Assembly: GCF_003860585.1 (NCBI RefSeq)
Contig: NZ_CP034159.1
Span: 2,542,001 to 2,606,000, forward strand
Length of the DNA stretch: 64,000 nt
Direction: 5' to 3'
DNA from: Kaistella carnis
GTDB taxonomy: Bacteria > Bacteroidota > Bacteroidia > Flavobacteriales > Weeksellaceae
The position numbers and the translations under genes are program-made. Position 1 is the first letter of the stretch. The number at the start of each line of letters is the position of its first letter. Of this stretch, positions 35,168-45,214 are shown in pieces. The notes below the pieces were generated by a model. That model saw nothing but the letters and a program-made list of their open reading frames with translations, had not been told where the DNA came from and did not search any database.

Positions 35168-35422
35168 ATGAAACAAAAAGTAGAAATATCAGGAATGTCT
35201 TGTGAAGGTTGTGTAAATAGCGTGAAAAATGCACTTTCAAACCTTGAGAATGTAGAATTTGTAGAAGTAACACTCAATCCACCTACCGCCATTATAACAA
35301 GTGAATTGACTTACACTGAAAACGAATTGTCAAAAGTATTAGCAAGTGCCGGCGATTACTCAATCGCAGAGAACGACCTCCATAAAAAGTCACCAAAATC
35401 TGGTGGTTCTTGTTGCTGTTAA
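35168..35422 (+). CDS. HMA-domain copper chaperone with C-terminal SGGSCCC
   Basis: The 84-aa HMA protein carries GMSCEGCVNSVKNAL (Cys near 12 and 15) and ends SPKSGGSCCC. It parallels the HMA protein at 26448-26705, including the Cys-rich tail. It lies 59 bases ahead of the CPC-type copper ATPase and probably feeds it. Confidence 0.85.
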   Translation: MKQKVEISGMSCEGCVNSVKNALSNLENVEFVEVTLNPPTAIITSELTYTENELSKVLASAGDYSIAENDLHKKSPKSGGSCCC

Positions 35423-35481
35423 AATATTAAAATCAAAAGTGATTTATAGATAAAAATATAAATTTTCCGAAATAAAAAACT

Positions 35482-37986
35482 ATGAAACATACTTACCAGA
35501 TATCAGGAATGACCTGCGATGGATGCCGAAAACACGTAGAAGAAACCCTTTCAAAAATTGAAGGCGTTTCAAAAGTATCGGTTGATCTAGCAAAACAAGA
35601 AGCAGTTATCGAAACGGACAACCATTTACAAATTGAAAAATATCAGGAAGCCTTAGAACAGGATGGTGGAACGTACAGTATTCATAATATTGGTGATCTG
35701 CCAAAAGCAGAGGCAGAAACTAGGAAAAAAGAAATTAAAAAAGTAAAAGGCAACGGAACTTTCTACTGCCCAATGCACTGCGAAGGCGAGAAAACCTACG
35801 ACAAAGCGGGTGATTGTCCGGTCTGCGGAATGGATTTGGTTGAAGAACAAAAATTAAGCAGTTCGAATACGGAACAATGGACTTGTCCAATGCATCCGGA
35901 AATTATAAGAGATGAACCGGGAGCATGTCCGATTTGTGGGATGGATTTGGTGCCGATGGAACCTGATATTTCAGCGGAAGAGAAAACCTATAAAAAATTA
36001 CTAAAAAAATTATGGATTGCCACAATTTTTACTTTCCCCATTTTTTTGATGGCAATGAGTGAAATGATTCCAAACAATCCATTGTATAATTTGATGGAGC
36101 AAAAATACTGGAACTGGGTCCAGTTTGCTTTGTCGATTCCAGTTGTATTTTATGCAACCTGGATGTTTTTTGAACGTGCCTATAAAAGCATCAAGACGTG
36201 GAATCTCAATATGTTTACACTGATTGGAATTGGAGCTGGAGCAGCTTTTCTGTTCAGTGTTTTTGGAATGTTTTTTCCCGATATTTTCCCGGAACAATTT
36301 AAATCGCATACCGGAGCAGTTCACGTTTATTTTGAGGCTGCCACGGTGATTTTGACTTTAGTTTTATTAGGACAAGTGTTGGAAGCCAGAGCGCACAGTA
36401 AAACAAATTCCGCGGTTAAAGAATTATTAAAACTCGCCCCAAACAGAGCTATCAGAGTTAAAAACGGCATTGAAGAAGAAGTAACAATCGAACAGATAGT
36501 GATCGGTGACATCCTGCGTGTAAAACCTGGCGAAAAAATTCCCGTGGATGGTGCCATTACAGAGGGTGAAACTTCGGTGGATGAATCGATGATCACCGGT
36601 GAACCAATTCCTGTAACCAAATCCATAGACGATAAAGTAAGCAGCGGAACCATTAACGGTAACCAATCCTTTTTAATGAAAGCCGAAAAAGTAGGATCAG
36701 ATACGTTGCTCTCGCAAATTGTGGAAATGGTGAATAACGCCAGTCGCAGTCGTGCCCCAATCCAGAAATTAGCCGATACCGTTTCGGGTTATTTTGTGCC
36801 GATCGTGGTACTTGTTTCGATCATTACCTTTATAGTCTGGGCAGTTTTTGGGCCACAGCCAGTTTATGTTTATGCTTTCGTCAATGCGATTGCAGTGCTG
36901 ATTATTGCCTGTCCATGTGCTTTAGGGTTAGCTACACCAATGTCTGTAATGGTCGGTGTTGGCAAAGGTGCTCAAAACGGAGTATTGATAAAAAACGCCG
37001 AGGCTTTAGAAAAAATGGATAAGGTCGACACTTTGATCATTGATAAAACAGGAACGATTACGGAAGGAAAACCAACCGTTGAAAAAATAGGAATTTTCGG
37101 AGATTCTTACACAGAAAAAGAAGTTTTACAGTTCATTGTTTCTTTAAATAAAATGAGCGAACATCCTTTAGCAGATGCGACGGTAAAATATGGAAAAGAA
37201 CAAAATATAGAAATTATTAATGCTGAAAATTTCAGTGCAGTTACAGGTAAAGGTGTAGAAGGAAAGGTCAACGGAAAAAAAGTCGATTTAGGTAATGCCA
37301 AAATGATGGAATATGCCCAAGCTGAAATTACTTCTGAAATGGAAACTGAAGCCCAGAATTTTCAAAAGCAGGGGAAAACAGTTTCGTACTTATCTGTAGA
37401 GGGGAAAGTTGCGGGATATGTAGTGATTGGTGACAAAATAAAACCGACCAGTGCAAAAGCAATTAAAGAATTAATGGAAAAAGGCATTGATGTAATCATG
37501 CTTACTGGTGATAATCATGATACGGCACAAGCGGTCGCAAAAGAACTCAATCTTGTCCATTTTAAAGCTGGAATGCTACCTGAAAATAAACTGCAGGAAG
37601 TAGAGAAACTTCAGAAAAACGGAAAGATCGTAGCAATGGCTGGAGACGGAATTAATGATGCACCTGCCTTGGCAAAAAGTGATGTTGGAATCGCGATGGG
37701 AACCGGAACTGATGTTGCCATTGAAAGTGCAATGATCACTTTGGTGCAAGGCGATTTGCACGGAATTGTAAAAGCAAGAAATTTAAGCGACGCTGTGATG
37801 AAGAATATCAAACAAAACTTATTTTTTGCTTTAGGTTATAATATACTAGGAATTCCAATTGCAGCGGGAGTTTTGTTTCCAGTTTTCGGAATCCTTTTAT
37901 CTCCGATGATTGCAGCGCTGGCAATGAGTTTCAGTTCCGTATCAGTGATCGGTAATTCACTACGTTTAAAAAACATTAAAATTTAA
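35482..37986 (+). CDS. copA: CopA-type (CPC) P1B copper/silver ATPase with HMA and two HMBDs
   Basis: The 834-aa pump has an N-terminal HMA domain (Cys12, Cys15 in [10 protein letters not shown]). Two heavy-metal-binding domains follow, at about 95-119 (CPMHCEG and CPVCGMDL) and 133-157 (CPMHPEI and CPICGMDL). The membrane metal site is CPC at 477-479, the catalytic Asp521 lies in DKTGT, and the hinge is GDGINDAP. It exports Cu(I)/Ag(I) from the cytosol. The HMA plus double HMBD layout is richer than in classical CopA. It is part of a tight cluster with the DUF305 protein and the multicopper oxidase. Confidence 0.93.
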   Translation: MKHTYQISGMTCDGCRKHVEETLSKIEGVSKVSVDLAKQEAVIETDNHLQIEKYQEALEQDGGTYSIHNIGDLPKAEAETRKKEIKKVKGNGTFYCPMHCEGEKTYDKAGDCPVCGMDLVEEQKLSSSNTEQWTCPMHPEIIRDEPGACPICGMDLVPMEPDISAEEKTYKKLLKKLWIATIFTFPIFLMAMSEMIPNNPLYNLMEQKYWNWVQFALSIPVVFYATWMFFERAYKSIKTWNLNMFTLIGIGAGAAFLFSVFGMFFPDIFPEQFKSHTGAVHVYFEAATVILTLVLLGQVLEARAHSKTNSAVKELLKLAPNRAIRVKNGIEEEVTIEQIVIGDILRVKPGEKIPVDGAITEGETSVDESMITGEPIPVTKSIDDKVSSGTINGNQSFLMKAEKVGSDTLLSQIVEMVNNASRSRAPIQKLADTVSGYFVPIVVLVSIITFIVWAVFGPQPVYVYAFVNAIAVLIIACPCALGLATPMSVMVGVGKGAQNGVLIKNAEALEKMDKVDTLIIDKTGTITEGKPTVEKIGIFGDSYTEKEVLQFIVSLNKMSEHPLADATVKYGKEQNIEIINAENFSAVTGKGVEGKVNGKKVDLGNAKMMEYAQAEITSEMETEAQNFQKQGKTVSYLSVEGKVAGYVVIGDKIKPTSAKAIKELMEKGIDVIMLTGDNHDTAQAVAKELNLVHFKAGMLPENKLQEVEKLQKNGKIVAMAGDGINDAPALAKSDVGIAMGTGTDVAIESAMITLVQGDLHGIVKARNLSDAVMKNIKQNLFFALGYNILGIPIAAGVLFPVFGILLSPMIAALAMSFSSVSVIGNSLRLKNIKI

Positions 37987-37996
37987 AAATAAAATT

Positions 37997-38479
37997 ATGG
38001 AAAATTCAATGGATCACTCAAAAAGTAATGTGTACACCAAATTTGTTTTAATGCTTGCGGCTTCATTTGTAGCGATGTACATTACCATGTATCTCAATAC
38101 CTACGAACTGGATCATGTTTATTTCAGCATGACCAGATTTTATATGGTATGTCTTGGAATCTCTGCGATGGCTTTGATCATGTTCTTTTTTATGCGCAAA
38201 ATGTATCAAAATAAGCAGAAAAACCTTGGAATAATAGTGGGAAGTGTCGGTTTATTTTTTGCTGCACTCGGTTTGGTTCGCGAGCAGAGTCCTGTCGTAG
38301 GTGATGTTCTTTGGATGAAAGGAATGATTCCTCATCATTCAATCGCCATACTAACAAGTGAACGTGCAGATATCAAGGATCCTGAAGTTAAAAAACTAGC
38401 AGACGATATCATTAAAGCGCAAAGAAAAGAAATAGAAGAAATGAAAACAATGATAAAAAGATTAGAGAATGAAAAATAA
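37997..38479 (+). CDS. DUF305 membrane protein
   Basis: The 160-aa protein has three hydrophobic segments (about 12-30, 43-65, 76-92) and a C-terminal DUF305 part with GMIPHHSIAILTSERADIKD. The His pair and nearby acidic residues are typical of DUF305, which is common in copper loci. The N-terminus has MDHSKSN, related to the Met/His repeats of neighbours. It starts 10 bases after copA and overlaps the next gene by 11 bases. Probably a membrane-bound metal-binding partner; unproven. Confidence 0.8.
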   Translation: MENSMDHSKSNVYTKFVLMLAASFVAMYITMYLNTYELDHVYFSMTRFYMVCLGISAMALIMFFFMRKMYQNKQKNLGIIVGSVGLFFAALGLVREQSPVVGDVLWMKGMIPHHSIAILTSERADIKDPEVKKLADDIIKAQRKEIEEMKTMIKRLENEK

Positions 38480-40919
38480 AATACCCAACTTTTTAAAATT
38501 ATGCACGCTTCTTTTGCTAGTCGTGTCGGTTCAGGGATTTTCTCAGGACCATACCATGCATGTGGAGAAAAAAGCGGATTTAAAAAACGAGGCTACCGGA
38601 AAAATTTCTTTTGGTGGAAAAACAGTTCGTTATGATCTGTACGTAAAAGACACGCTCGTAAATTTCACCGGAAAACCAGCCAGAGCAATTGCCATCAATG
38701 GCAAATTAATGGCGCCAACTTTATATTTTACAGAAGGTGATACGGCCGAGATTTACCTTCACAATCAATTGAAAGAAAATACAGGTCTTCACTGGCATGG
38801 TGTTATTCTGCCCAATGAAATGGATGGTGTTCCTTATTTAACTACGAAAGAAGTGAAACCTGGTGAAACGCATTTGTATAAATTCCGTATTTCTCAAAAT
38901 GGTACTTATTGGTATCATTCACATGAGGGAACTCAGGAACAGATCGGGATGAATGGAATTTTGGTTTTTAATAAAAGAGATACTCAGCCAAGTAAAAAGT
39001 TTGCGGCAGACATTCCGGTGATTTTGGGAGAGTGGACCGATGAAAACCCAAAACAAATTATGCGAAGATTGCACATGGATCGTGGAGATTATTGGGCCAT
39101 CAAAAAAGGTACTGTTCAGAGTTATTCTGAAGCGATAGGAAAAGGACATTTCGGAACCAAATTGCTTAATGAGTGGAAAAGAATGGAAGCCATGGACGTG
39201 AGTGACGTTTATTACGATAATTTCCTAATTAATGGTCAAATTTCTTCTAATTACAAAAACTTAAAAGCCGGAGATAAAGTGAGGCTTCGAGTAGCGAATG
39301 GTGCATCTTCCTCTTATTTTTGGCTGAATTATGGCGGTGGAAAAATCACCGTTATTGGAACTGATGGCAATGAAGTAGAGCCCGTAGAAGTAGATCGTTT
39401 AATTGTTGGCGTTTCCGAATCTTATGATATAGAAGTTACTGTTCCGGAAAATAAAAGTTTTGAGTTTCGTGCAACTTCGGAAGACCGGCAAGGGTTTGCC
39501 TCACTTTATTTGGGAGACGGGACAAAAGTGGAAGCACCAAACTTACCGAAACTGAATCTGTTTGAAGGTATGAAAATGATGAACGGCATGATGAAAATGA
39601 ACGGCGACATGAAGCCAATGAGCATGACGATGGGTAATCAGGTGATGGATATGAATGAAGTAATGTATCCGGAATTGTCAGAAAGCCAGCGTATGAAAAC
39701 CATGCAGCACATGATGGAAATGATGGGAACGAAATCTGACATGAAAATGAATGATGGAAAAATGAACATGGATCACAGCAAGATGGATATGAAAATGAAG
39801 GATGGAAAAAAGGAAATGGATCACAGCAAAATGGACATGAAATCTGACATGAAAATGGATGATGATAAAATGAACATGGATCACAGCAACCATGACATGG
39901 GATCTTCAGATGAAAATACCATCAAGCGTCTTAACTATAATATGTTAAAATCTCCGTTCAAAACTATTTTGCCCAATGATAATGTAAAGGATTTAAAGTT
40001 TACTTTGGAAGGTAACATGCGTAATTATCTCTGGACATTAGATAATAAAACGGTGGCTGAAAGTGATAAAATTTTAATTAAAAAGGGGGAAGTCGTGAGA
40101 ATTACGATGTACAATAATTCCATGATGCGTCATCCGATGCACCTTCACGGTCATGATTTCCGTGTAGTTAATGCTAAAGGGGAATATGCTCCTTTAAAAA
40201 ATGTAATTGATATTGCACCGATGGAAACTGTGACGATAGAATTTGCTGCAAATCAAGATGGAGACTGGTTTTTCCACTGTCATATTTTATATCACATGAT
40301 GAGTGGAATGGGAAGAGTTTTCAGTTATGAAAATTCAGCTCCAAACCCACAATTACCGGATAAAGAAGCTTCATACAAGCAGTTTCTAAGCAAGAATCGA
40401 ATGATCAATACTACAGCAATGCTGGATGTAGCGTCTAATAAATTTCATTTTGAAAACATGACGATGCTAGGAGCAAGATGGTTGAATGTGAATGAATTAC
40501 ATAGTAATTACGATTTTACACATTACGAAGGGAGTGTAAAAGTTGGTAGGTTTTTAGGAAAATACCAATGGGCAATGCCTTACGTAGGATTCAGAAGTAA
40601 TAAAACACACGATATGGCAAAAAGCTGGTTTGGGCAAAATGTAATGCCGCAAAATCAAAATGTCGCCATAGCCGGAGTTAGATATCTACTTCCATTCTTA
40701 GTGATGGCCGATGCAAATATAGACCATAATGGAAAAGTACGTTTGGAATTAGGCAGGGAAGGAATTCCAATTTCACCCAGAATTCGCGGTAATTTTGCCG
40801 TTAATTCAGATAAAGAATTCGATTTTGGATTAAAATATATCGTTCAAAAATGGGTTTCCGTTTCTACCAATTACGACAGTGAATATGGATTTGGAGCTGG
40901 TTTAACCTTTATGTATTAA
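38469..40919 (+). CDS. Multicopper oxidase fused to a C-terminal CopB/PcoB-like beta-barrel segment
   Basis: The 816-aa secreted protein has a signal peptide (LLLLVVSVQGFSQ). All four copper-binding motifs of CopA/PcoA-type oxidases are present: HWHG near 108, YWYHSHEG, HPMHLHGHDF, and HCHILYHMMSGM with HCH near 603-605. A Met/His-rich insert at about 365-480 repeats MDHSKMDM. After the oxidase, about residues 640-816 show alternating strands and end GAGLTFMY, like an outer-membrane CopB/PcoB barrel. It would oxidise Cu(I) in the periplasm, possibly anchored to the outer membrane. The barrel part is short, so a full pore is uncertain. Confidence 0.85.
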   Translation: MKNKIPNFLKLCTLLLLVVSVQGFSQDHTMHVEKKADLKNEATGKISFGGKTVRYDLYVKDTLVNFTGKPARAIAINGKLMAPTLYFTEGDTAEIYLHNQLKENTGLHWHGVILPNEMDGVPYLTTKEVKPGETHLYKFRISQNGTYWYHSHEGTQEQIGMNGILVFNKRDTQPSKKFAADIPVILGEWTDENPKQIMRRLHMDRGDYWAIKKGTVQSYSEAIGKGHFGTKLLNEWKRMEAMDVSDVYYDNFLINGQISSNYKNLKAGDKVRLRVANGASSSYFWLNYGGGKITVIGTDGNEVEPVEVDRLIVGVSESYDIEVTVPENKSFEFRATSEDRQGFASLYLGDGTKVEAPNLPKLNLFEGMKMMNGMMKMNGDMKPMSMTMGNQVMDMNEVMYPELSESQRMKTMQHMMEMMGTKSDMKMNDGKMNMDHSKMDMKMKDGKKEMDHSKMDMKSDMKMDDDKMNMDHSNHDMGSSDENTIKRLNYNMLKSPFKTILPNDNVKDLKFTLEGNMRNYLWTLDNKTVAESDKILIKKGEVVRITMYNNSMMRHPMHLHGHDFRVVNAKGEYAPLKNVIDIAPMETVTIEFAANQDGDWFFHCHILYHMMSGMGRVFSYENSAPNPQLPDKEASYKQFLSKNRMINTTAMLDVASNKFHFENMTMLGARWLNVNELHSNYDFTHYEGSVKVGRFLGKYQWAMPYVGFRSNKTHDMAKSWFGQNVMPQNQNVAIAGVRYLLPFLVMADANIDHNGKVRLELGREGIPISPRIRGNFAVNSDKEFDFGLKYIVQKWVSVSTNYDSEYGFGAGLTFMY

Positions 40920-40941
40920 AGCATCAAAAATGTTTAAATAT

Positions 40942-40971
40942 ACCTCTCATGAAAATGAGAGGTTTTTTTTT
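40942..40971 (+). terminator. Terminator at the end of the copper region
   Basis: ACCTCTCAT pairs perfectly with ATGAGAGGT around GAAA and is followed by T8. It closes the rightward copper region. Confidence 0.85.
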
Positions 40972-41074
40972 GTAAAAATTTGAATAATCAACGATCAGGC
41001 ATAAGCCTATTGTCAAAATAATAAAAACTAGAGTTATTAATCGGTAAGATTTTATAAAATAATTATTTAGTCAA

Positions 41075-41524
41075 CTACAATTCCTCCTCCATACCAACGA
41101 ATTTATGGTATGAAGATTTCAATTCCTGTAGTTGGTCCTGAACAATTTTGCTGCTTTCTGCACAAAGGTCACCACTACCTAATGCTTTTTCGTATGCTTT
41201 AACTGCGGCGTCTTCTCCGAAAATCACATTTTGCAAAGTCGATTCGCTTTTATCAAAAGTAAAGGAGTTTTTCACATCTATCCACGCTCGGTGTAATCCA
41301 CCGGCAAATGTAGTGGTGTTTTTTAAATCTCCACCTCTTTCTTCTATGAGGGATGAAAGTTCTGTTCTCATTTTATAAGAATTCTGCACCATACAATCAT
41401 ACTCTTCTTTTAGATTGGAATGAGATTCAATCATTTCAACATTCACATCTTTAAATCCTTCAATTCTGTCATTTATGATTTGTAAAAGATTGTTCAGAAC
41501 ATCTATTGTTTTACCATTTTCCAT
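41075..41524 (-). CDS. PA2169-type four-helix-bundle protein (DUF2383)
   Basis: This 149-aa, fully helical, cytosolic protein starts with TIDVLNNLLQIINDRIEGF and includes GGLHRAWIDVKNSF and EDAAVKAYEKAL, matching the DUF2383/PA2169 ferritin-like bundle family. The fold resembles metal-binding stress proteins but no function is proven. It stands alone between the copper region and the leftward czc-like operon, with 217 bases of unremarkable sequence (41525-41741) upstream. Confidence 0.8.
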   Translation of the reverse strand: MENGKTIDVLNNLLQIINDRIEGFKDVNVEMIESHSNLKEEYDCMVQNSYKMRTELSSLIEERGGDLKNTTTFAGGLHRAWIDVKNSFTFDKSESTLQNVIFGEDAAVKAYEKALGSGDLCAESSKIVQDQLQELKSSYHKFVGMEEEL

Positions 41525-41741
41525 TGTACAAATTTTATGGTTTCTGTCAATTTTAAAAGAACTAATTTACAACTTAAAATCATTTAATCTTTCTAAATAA
41601 AGTTTAATTTTACGCTCATAGAGATACTAAAAGATTAATTTTCAAATATTTATTGATATCTGTTAGCCCTTTAACAATTGAAATCTGTTTATTTATCTCT
41701 TCAATTTCGTTTTCATAAATCCTATTCATTAACTATAGGTA

Positions 41742-42710
41742 TTACTTTTTTACTGCAATTTTTTCGCCCATTTTTATGGTCGTTTCAAGACCTTTCGATG
41801 TATTAATCAACAAGTCGTTATCGATTTTAATTTTGTCTTTCTCAAACAGCAATACCACAGTAGAGCCACCAAATTTGAAATAGCCTTTTTCTTCGCCTTT
41901 TTTCACAGTTGTGCCTGCGTAAGTTTGAATCATACTTCCAACCATGGTTGCTCCAACTTCTATCATTATAACATTGCCGAAAATGGGGCTTTTTATAACG
42001 CCATATTCGCGCTTATTCAACCAGAAAATTTCCGCTTTTTCACGAAGTGCTAAGGGACTGACAGAATAATAATCTCCTTCAATTTTAATATTTGAACTGG
42101 CGGTTACCCCACTTACCGGAAAATGATAGCGGTGGTAATCCGGCGGCGCTAGACGAAAAACGATCATCGCTCCGTTTTCATATTTTTTCGCTAACTCTGT
42201 ATTTTTTAAAAAAGACTGAACATTAAATCTTATTCCTTTGATATAAAAATCTGAATTGTTGATATTAGCAAAAGCCAAAATTTTCCCGTCTGCGGGAGAA
42301 GATACGGTTAGTGAATCGGCAGCAATTGGCCTAGCCTCTGGTTTAAGTTTTCGGATGAAAAAATCATTGAAGCTTTTAAAATTTTGCTTTTGGGCAATAC
42401 TGATATCCACTCCATAATCTTTTATAAAAGGTTGGATTTTATCTGCTGAGGCTGGTTTTTCCTGCATGTCACCATAAACAGAACTTACAATTTTCCGTTT
42501 TGCGATCGCCCATAAAGTCGCTTCACCGATAGGATTATGATACGACCAGTTCAACCATTCTTCGCCGTAAACCTTTTCAATTTTAACTTGTCCACTTTCT
42601 CGCTCTACATATTTGATGGGATTTTGGGGCGGAACCGGAAAGATCGCGATACCGAAGATTACTAAAAATAGGATAAGCGCAATCTGCCATTTTGTTTTAT
42701 TTCTCTTCAT
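41742..42710 (-). CDS. psd: Phosphatidylserine decarboxylase
   Basis: The 322-aa protein has an N-terminal membrane anchor (IALILFLVIFGIAIF). The family motifs are FNDFFIRKLKPEARP, SSPADGK, APPDYHRYHFPVSG and the self-cleavage site FKFGGSTVVLLF, where the Ser becomes the pyruvoyl group. It makes phosphatidylethanolamine from phosphatidylserine. Its position as last gene of a metal-efflux operon is unusual. It might adjust membrane lipids for the pumps or during metal stress; this is inference. Confidence 0.88.
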   Translation of the reverse strand: MKRNKTKWQIALILFLVIFGIAIFPVPPQNPIKYVERESGQVKIEKVYGEEWLNWSYHNPIGEATLWAIAKRKIVSSVYGDMQEKPASADKIQPFIKDYGVDISIAQKQNFKSFNDFFIRKLKPEARPIAADSLTVSSPADGKILAFANINNSDFYIKGIRFNVQSFLKNTELAKKYENGAMIVFRLAPPDYHRYHFPVSGVTASSNIKIEGDYYSVSPLALREKAEIFWLNKREYGVIKSPIFGNVIMIEVGATMVGSMIQTYAGTTVKKGEEKGYFKFGGSTVVLLFEKDKIKIDNDLLINTSKGLETTIKMGEKIAVKK

Positions 42711-42800
42711 TGTATATTGTGTTTAAAATAATCTTTCCAGATTTATTTAAAATCTATAATGCCCGTTAAAATTATACATTTGGAAAGATATCTTTTCTAA

Positions 42801-43922
42801 TTATTCTAAATTTTTTAAAGTCATTAATAATGCATAAGCGCCTTTGATTACAATTTTGGAGTTTTGTAAATCCGCGGTAGAAATCTGGGTGTAGTCATTT
42901 TCAGTATTGCCAATTACCACTTCTTTCATCTCAAATTGCTTGTTGGCTTTTGCCACAAACACATAATTTTTATTTTCAAAACTAACTATTGCATCGGCTG
43001 GCAAAACATTAGATGGCTGACTGCTTAATTCAATTTCCGCATTCATATACATTCCCGGTAAAAGTTTTGGTGTCGCTTCCGTAAAATGACCATGGATTGT
43101 AATGCTTCGGTCTTCCGTAAAATCGTTTCCAATTAGGATTATTTTAGCCGTATATTTCTTTGTAGGATTTGCGTTGGTATAAGCAAATACGGTTTGCCCG
43201 ATAGACAAATTGTGGATGTCTTTTTCAAAAACTTTCAAGGCAAGATGGATGTCGGACGGATTAATGATTTCATACAAAATATCGCTCGCATTTACGTACG
43301 AACCTGCATTTACGTTTGCTTTCGAAATATAACCGCTAATTGGCGCGTAAACGCCTATACTTTTGGTGATATTATTTGAGGAAATTCTATCAGGATTTAT
43401 TCCTGCATATTTTAGTTTTGCACCGTTACTTTTCAGTTCAACGAGTAGTGAATTGTATTCTGATTTCGCTTGTTGGAAGACTTTATCGCTTGTTGCTTTG
43501 CTTTTGTTTAGTTCTCTCTGTCTTTCAAAATCTTCGCGTGCATATGTAATTTTTGTTTTCGCCATCAGATAATCTTCCTGCATTTGAATGTAATCCTGAT
43601 TTTCTATGGTGCACAAAACCTGTCCTTTCTTCACAAAAGTACCTTCGAGTAATTTCGCATTTTTCACATAACCGCCCATCGGCACACTTACGGAATATAA
43701 ATTTTGAGGCGGAACATCTATTTGACCATTTAACGTTAAAATTTCAGAGATGTCTTTTTGCTCTATTTTCCCTAATTCAATTCCCGCGTTTTTAATTTGC
43801 GCATCTGAAAGGGTGGCAACATTTGAATTGGAAGAAATTTCTACGGTTTCCTCTTCTGTTTTTTTATTATTGCAGGATGCAAGAAAAAGAAAGGCTGCTA
43901 TGATGATTATATTTTTATACAT
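42801..43922 (-). CDS. RND periplasmic adaptor, CzcB-like
   Basis: The 373-aa lipoprotein (FLASC near residue 17) has the adaptor order of lipoyl half, helical hairpin (EDFERQRELNKSKATSDKVF), lipoyl half, beta-barrel and membrane-proximal domain. It lacks the HMBD seen in the cus-like adaptors, which fits a Zn/Cd/Co-type system. It belongs with the CzcA-TolC fusion at 45215-49558, from which an MFS gene separates it. Confidence 0.87.
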   Translation of the reverse strand: MYKNIIIIAAFLFLASCNNKKTEEETVEISSNSNVATLSDAQIKNAGIELGKIEQKDISEILTLNGQIDVPPQNLYSVSVPMGGYVKNAKLLEGTFVKKGQVLCTIENQDYIQMQEDYLMAKTKITYAREDFERQRELNKSKATSDKVFQQAKSEYNSLLVELKSNGAKLKYAGINPDRISSNNITKSIGVYAPISGYISKANVNAGSYVNASDILYEIINPSDIHLALKVFEKDIHNLSIGQTVFAYTNANPTKKYTAKIILIGNDFTEDRSITIHGHFTEATPKLLPGMYMNAEIELSSQPSNVLPADAIVSFENKNYVFVAKANKQFEMKEVVIGNTENDYTQISTADLQNSKIVIKGAYALLMTLKNLE

Positions 43923-43970
43923 AAGATTAAATTTTTAAGTTCTTGTAGAACCTTCGATTATGAAGATTGA

Positions 43971-45209
43971 TTATTTATTTTTAAAATTAAATTTTGGTTT
44001 GAATATTAGAATTGTAATAATTCCTAAAATGAATGCGAAAATTCCTGCGTAGAAAAATTCAGAGGTTGGATAATTTGAACCAAAAAACCCCGCAATTGGA
44101 TATGCAATTGCCCACCACAGATGTGAAAAAGCAAAATGAGACCCGTAGACTTTTCCTTGATGTTCAGAGTCGATAGTTTCTGCGATTAATGTTTCAGAAG
44201 GAATCTCTGCTAAACTCTGTCCCAAACCTGCGAATAGCCAGAGTATCAATAAAACGGGATATCCAACAAAATTTGCAAGTGAAATAGAAATAGCAAGTAA
44301 GAACACACCACTGATTAATGAAGTACTGCGCGTTTTAGATTTGTCTAGACTTCCTGATAGAAACGCTGCAACTGCAGCACCAATTCCGAAAACCGCCATC
44401 GCCCAACCGTAATATTTATCATCCAGTTGAAGACTGTTTTTAATGTGTCCAATGGTGTTCACCAAAATCATTGCACCTGCAATTGCTGAAACAAATTCGA
44501 TTGCCAAAGCAAAGCGTAATATTTTATTTCCAAATAAAAGCCGAATGCCATTTGAAATATCTTTCCACGTATTTAAAGAATTTTTCGCTTTTTCTGTGAC
44601 ACCTTTTTGCAATTCACTGCTGGAAATAGAAAGTATTAAAATTCCCGCTACAATAAAAGTGATTGCATCCAAAAAAAATATCTGTCGCACACCAAGCCAG
44701 ACGGCTAAAATACCTGCCAATCCTGGTCCCAACACACCTAACAGTTGAAAAGTCGCGGTGGAAAGTCCAATGGCTTCTCTGTAATACTTTTTTTCCACGA
44801 TTTGTGGTATTATGGCGCGATAAGTTGGGGTGAAAAAGGCATTAAAAACATTTAATAGAAAAACAAGTGCGTAAATTTGCCATTCTGAACTGATGAAAGG
44901 AAGGCAACTGATGATTGCCATCCGAATAAAATGGGTGACGTATAGAATCTTCTTTCGTTCTACTTTATCCGCCAAAACTCCCGCAAACGGCGAAAATATT
45001 ATAAAGGCAGTTACCCGCAACGTTAATGCAGTGGCTAAAATAACTGGTGAATTTTCTTTATCAATCTGATAAGCCAGTAGTGCTAATCCAACCCAGGAAA
45101 ATGCGTCGCCCAACAAACTTATGGTTTGGGCAAAATAAAGTTTTGCAAAAGTTTTATTTTGCAGTGCTTTAAAAGGTTCGATGAAGGTTTTATATATTTT
45201 GGGATTCAT
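43971..45209 (-). CDS. MFS exporter (DHA3-like)
   Basis: The 412-aa, 12-helix major facilitator begins with FAKLYFAQTISLLGDAFSWVG and has the loop motif GVLADKVERKK, typical of the DHA3 group (EntS or macrolide exporter-like). The substrate cannot be read from sequence. It starts 5 bases after the stop of the CzcA-TolC gene, so it is co-transcribed and may export a metal chelate or an unrelated toxicant. Confidence 0.82.
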   Translation of the reverse strand: MNPKIYKTFIEPFKALQNKTFAKLYFAQTISLLGDAFSWVGLALLAYQIDKENSPVILATALTLRVTAFIIFSPFAGVLADKVERKKILYVTHFIRMAIISCLPFISSEWQIYALVFLLNVFNAFFTPTYRAIIPQIVEKKYYREAIGLSTATFQLLGVLGPGLAGILAVWLGVRQIFFLDAITFIVAGILILSISSSELQKGVTEKAKNSLNTWKDISNGIRLLFGNKILRFALAIEFVSAIAGAMILVNTIGHIKNSLQLDDKYYGWAMAVFGIGAAVAAFLSGSLDKSKTRSTSLISGVFLLAISISLANFVGYPVLLILWLFAGLGQSLAEIPSETLIAETIDSEHQGKVYGSHFAFSHLWWAIAYPIAGFFGSNYPTSEFFYAGIFAFILGIITILIFKPKFNFKNK

Positions 45210-45214
45210 CGGAT

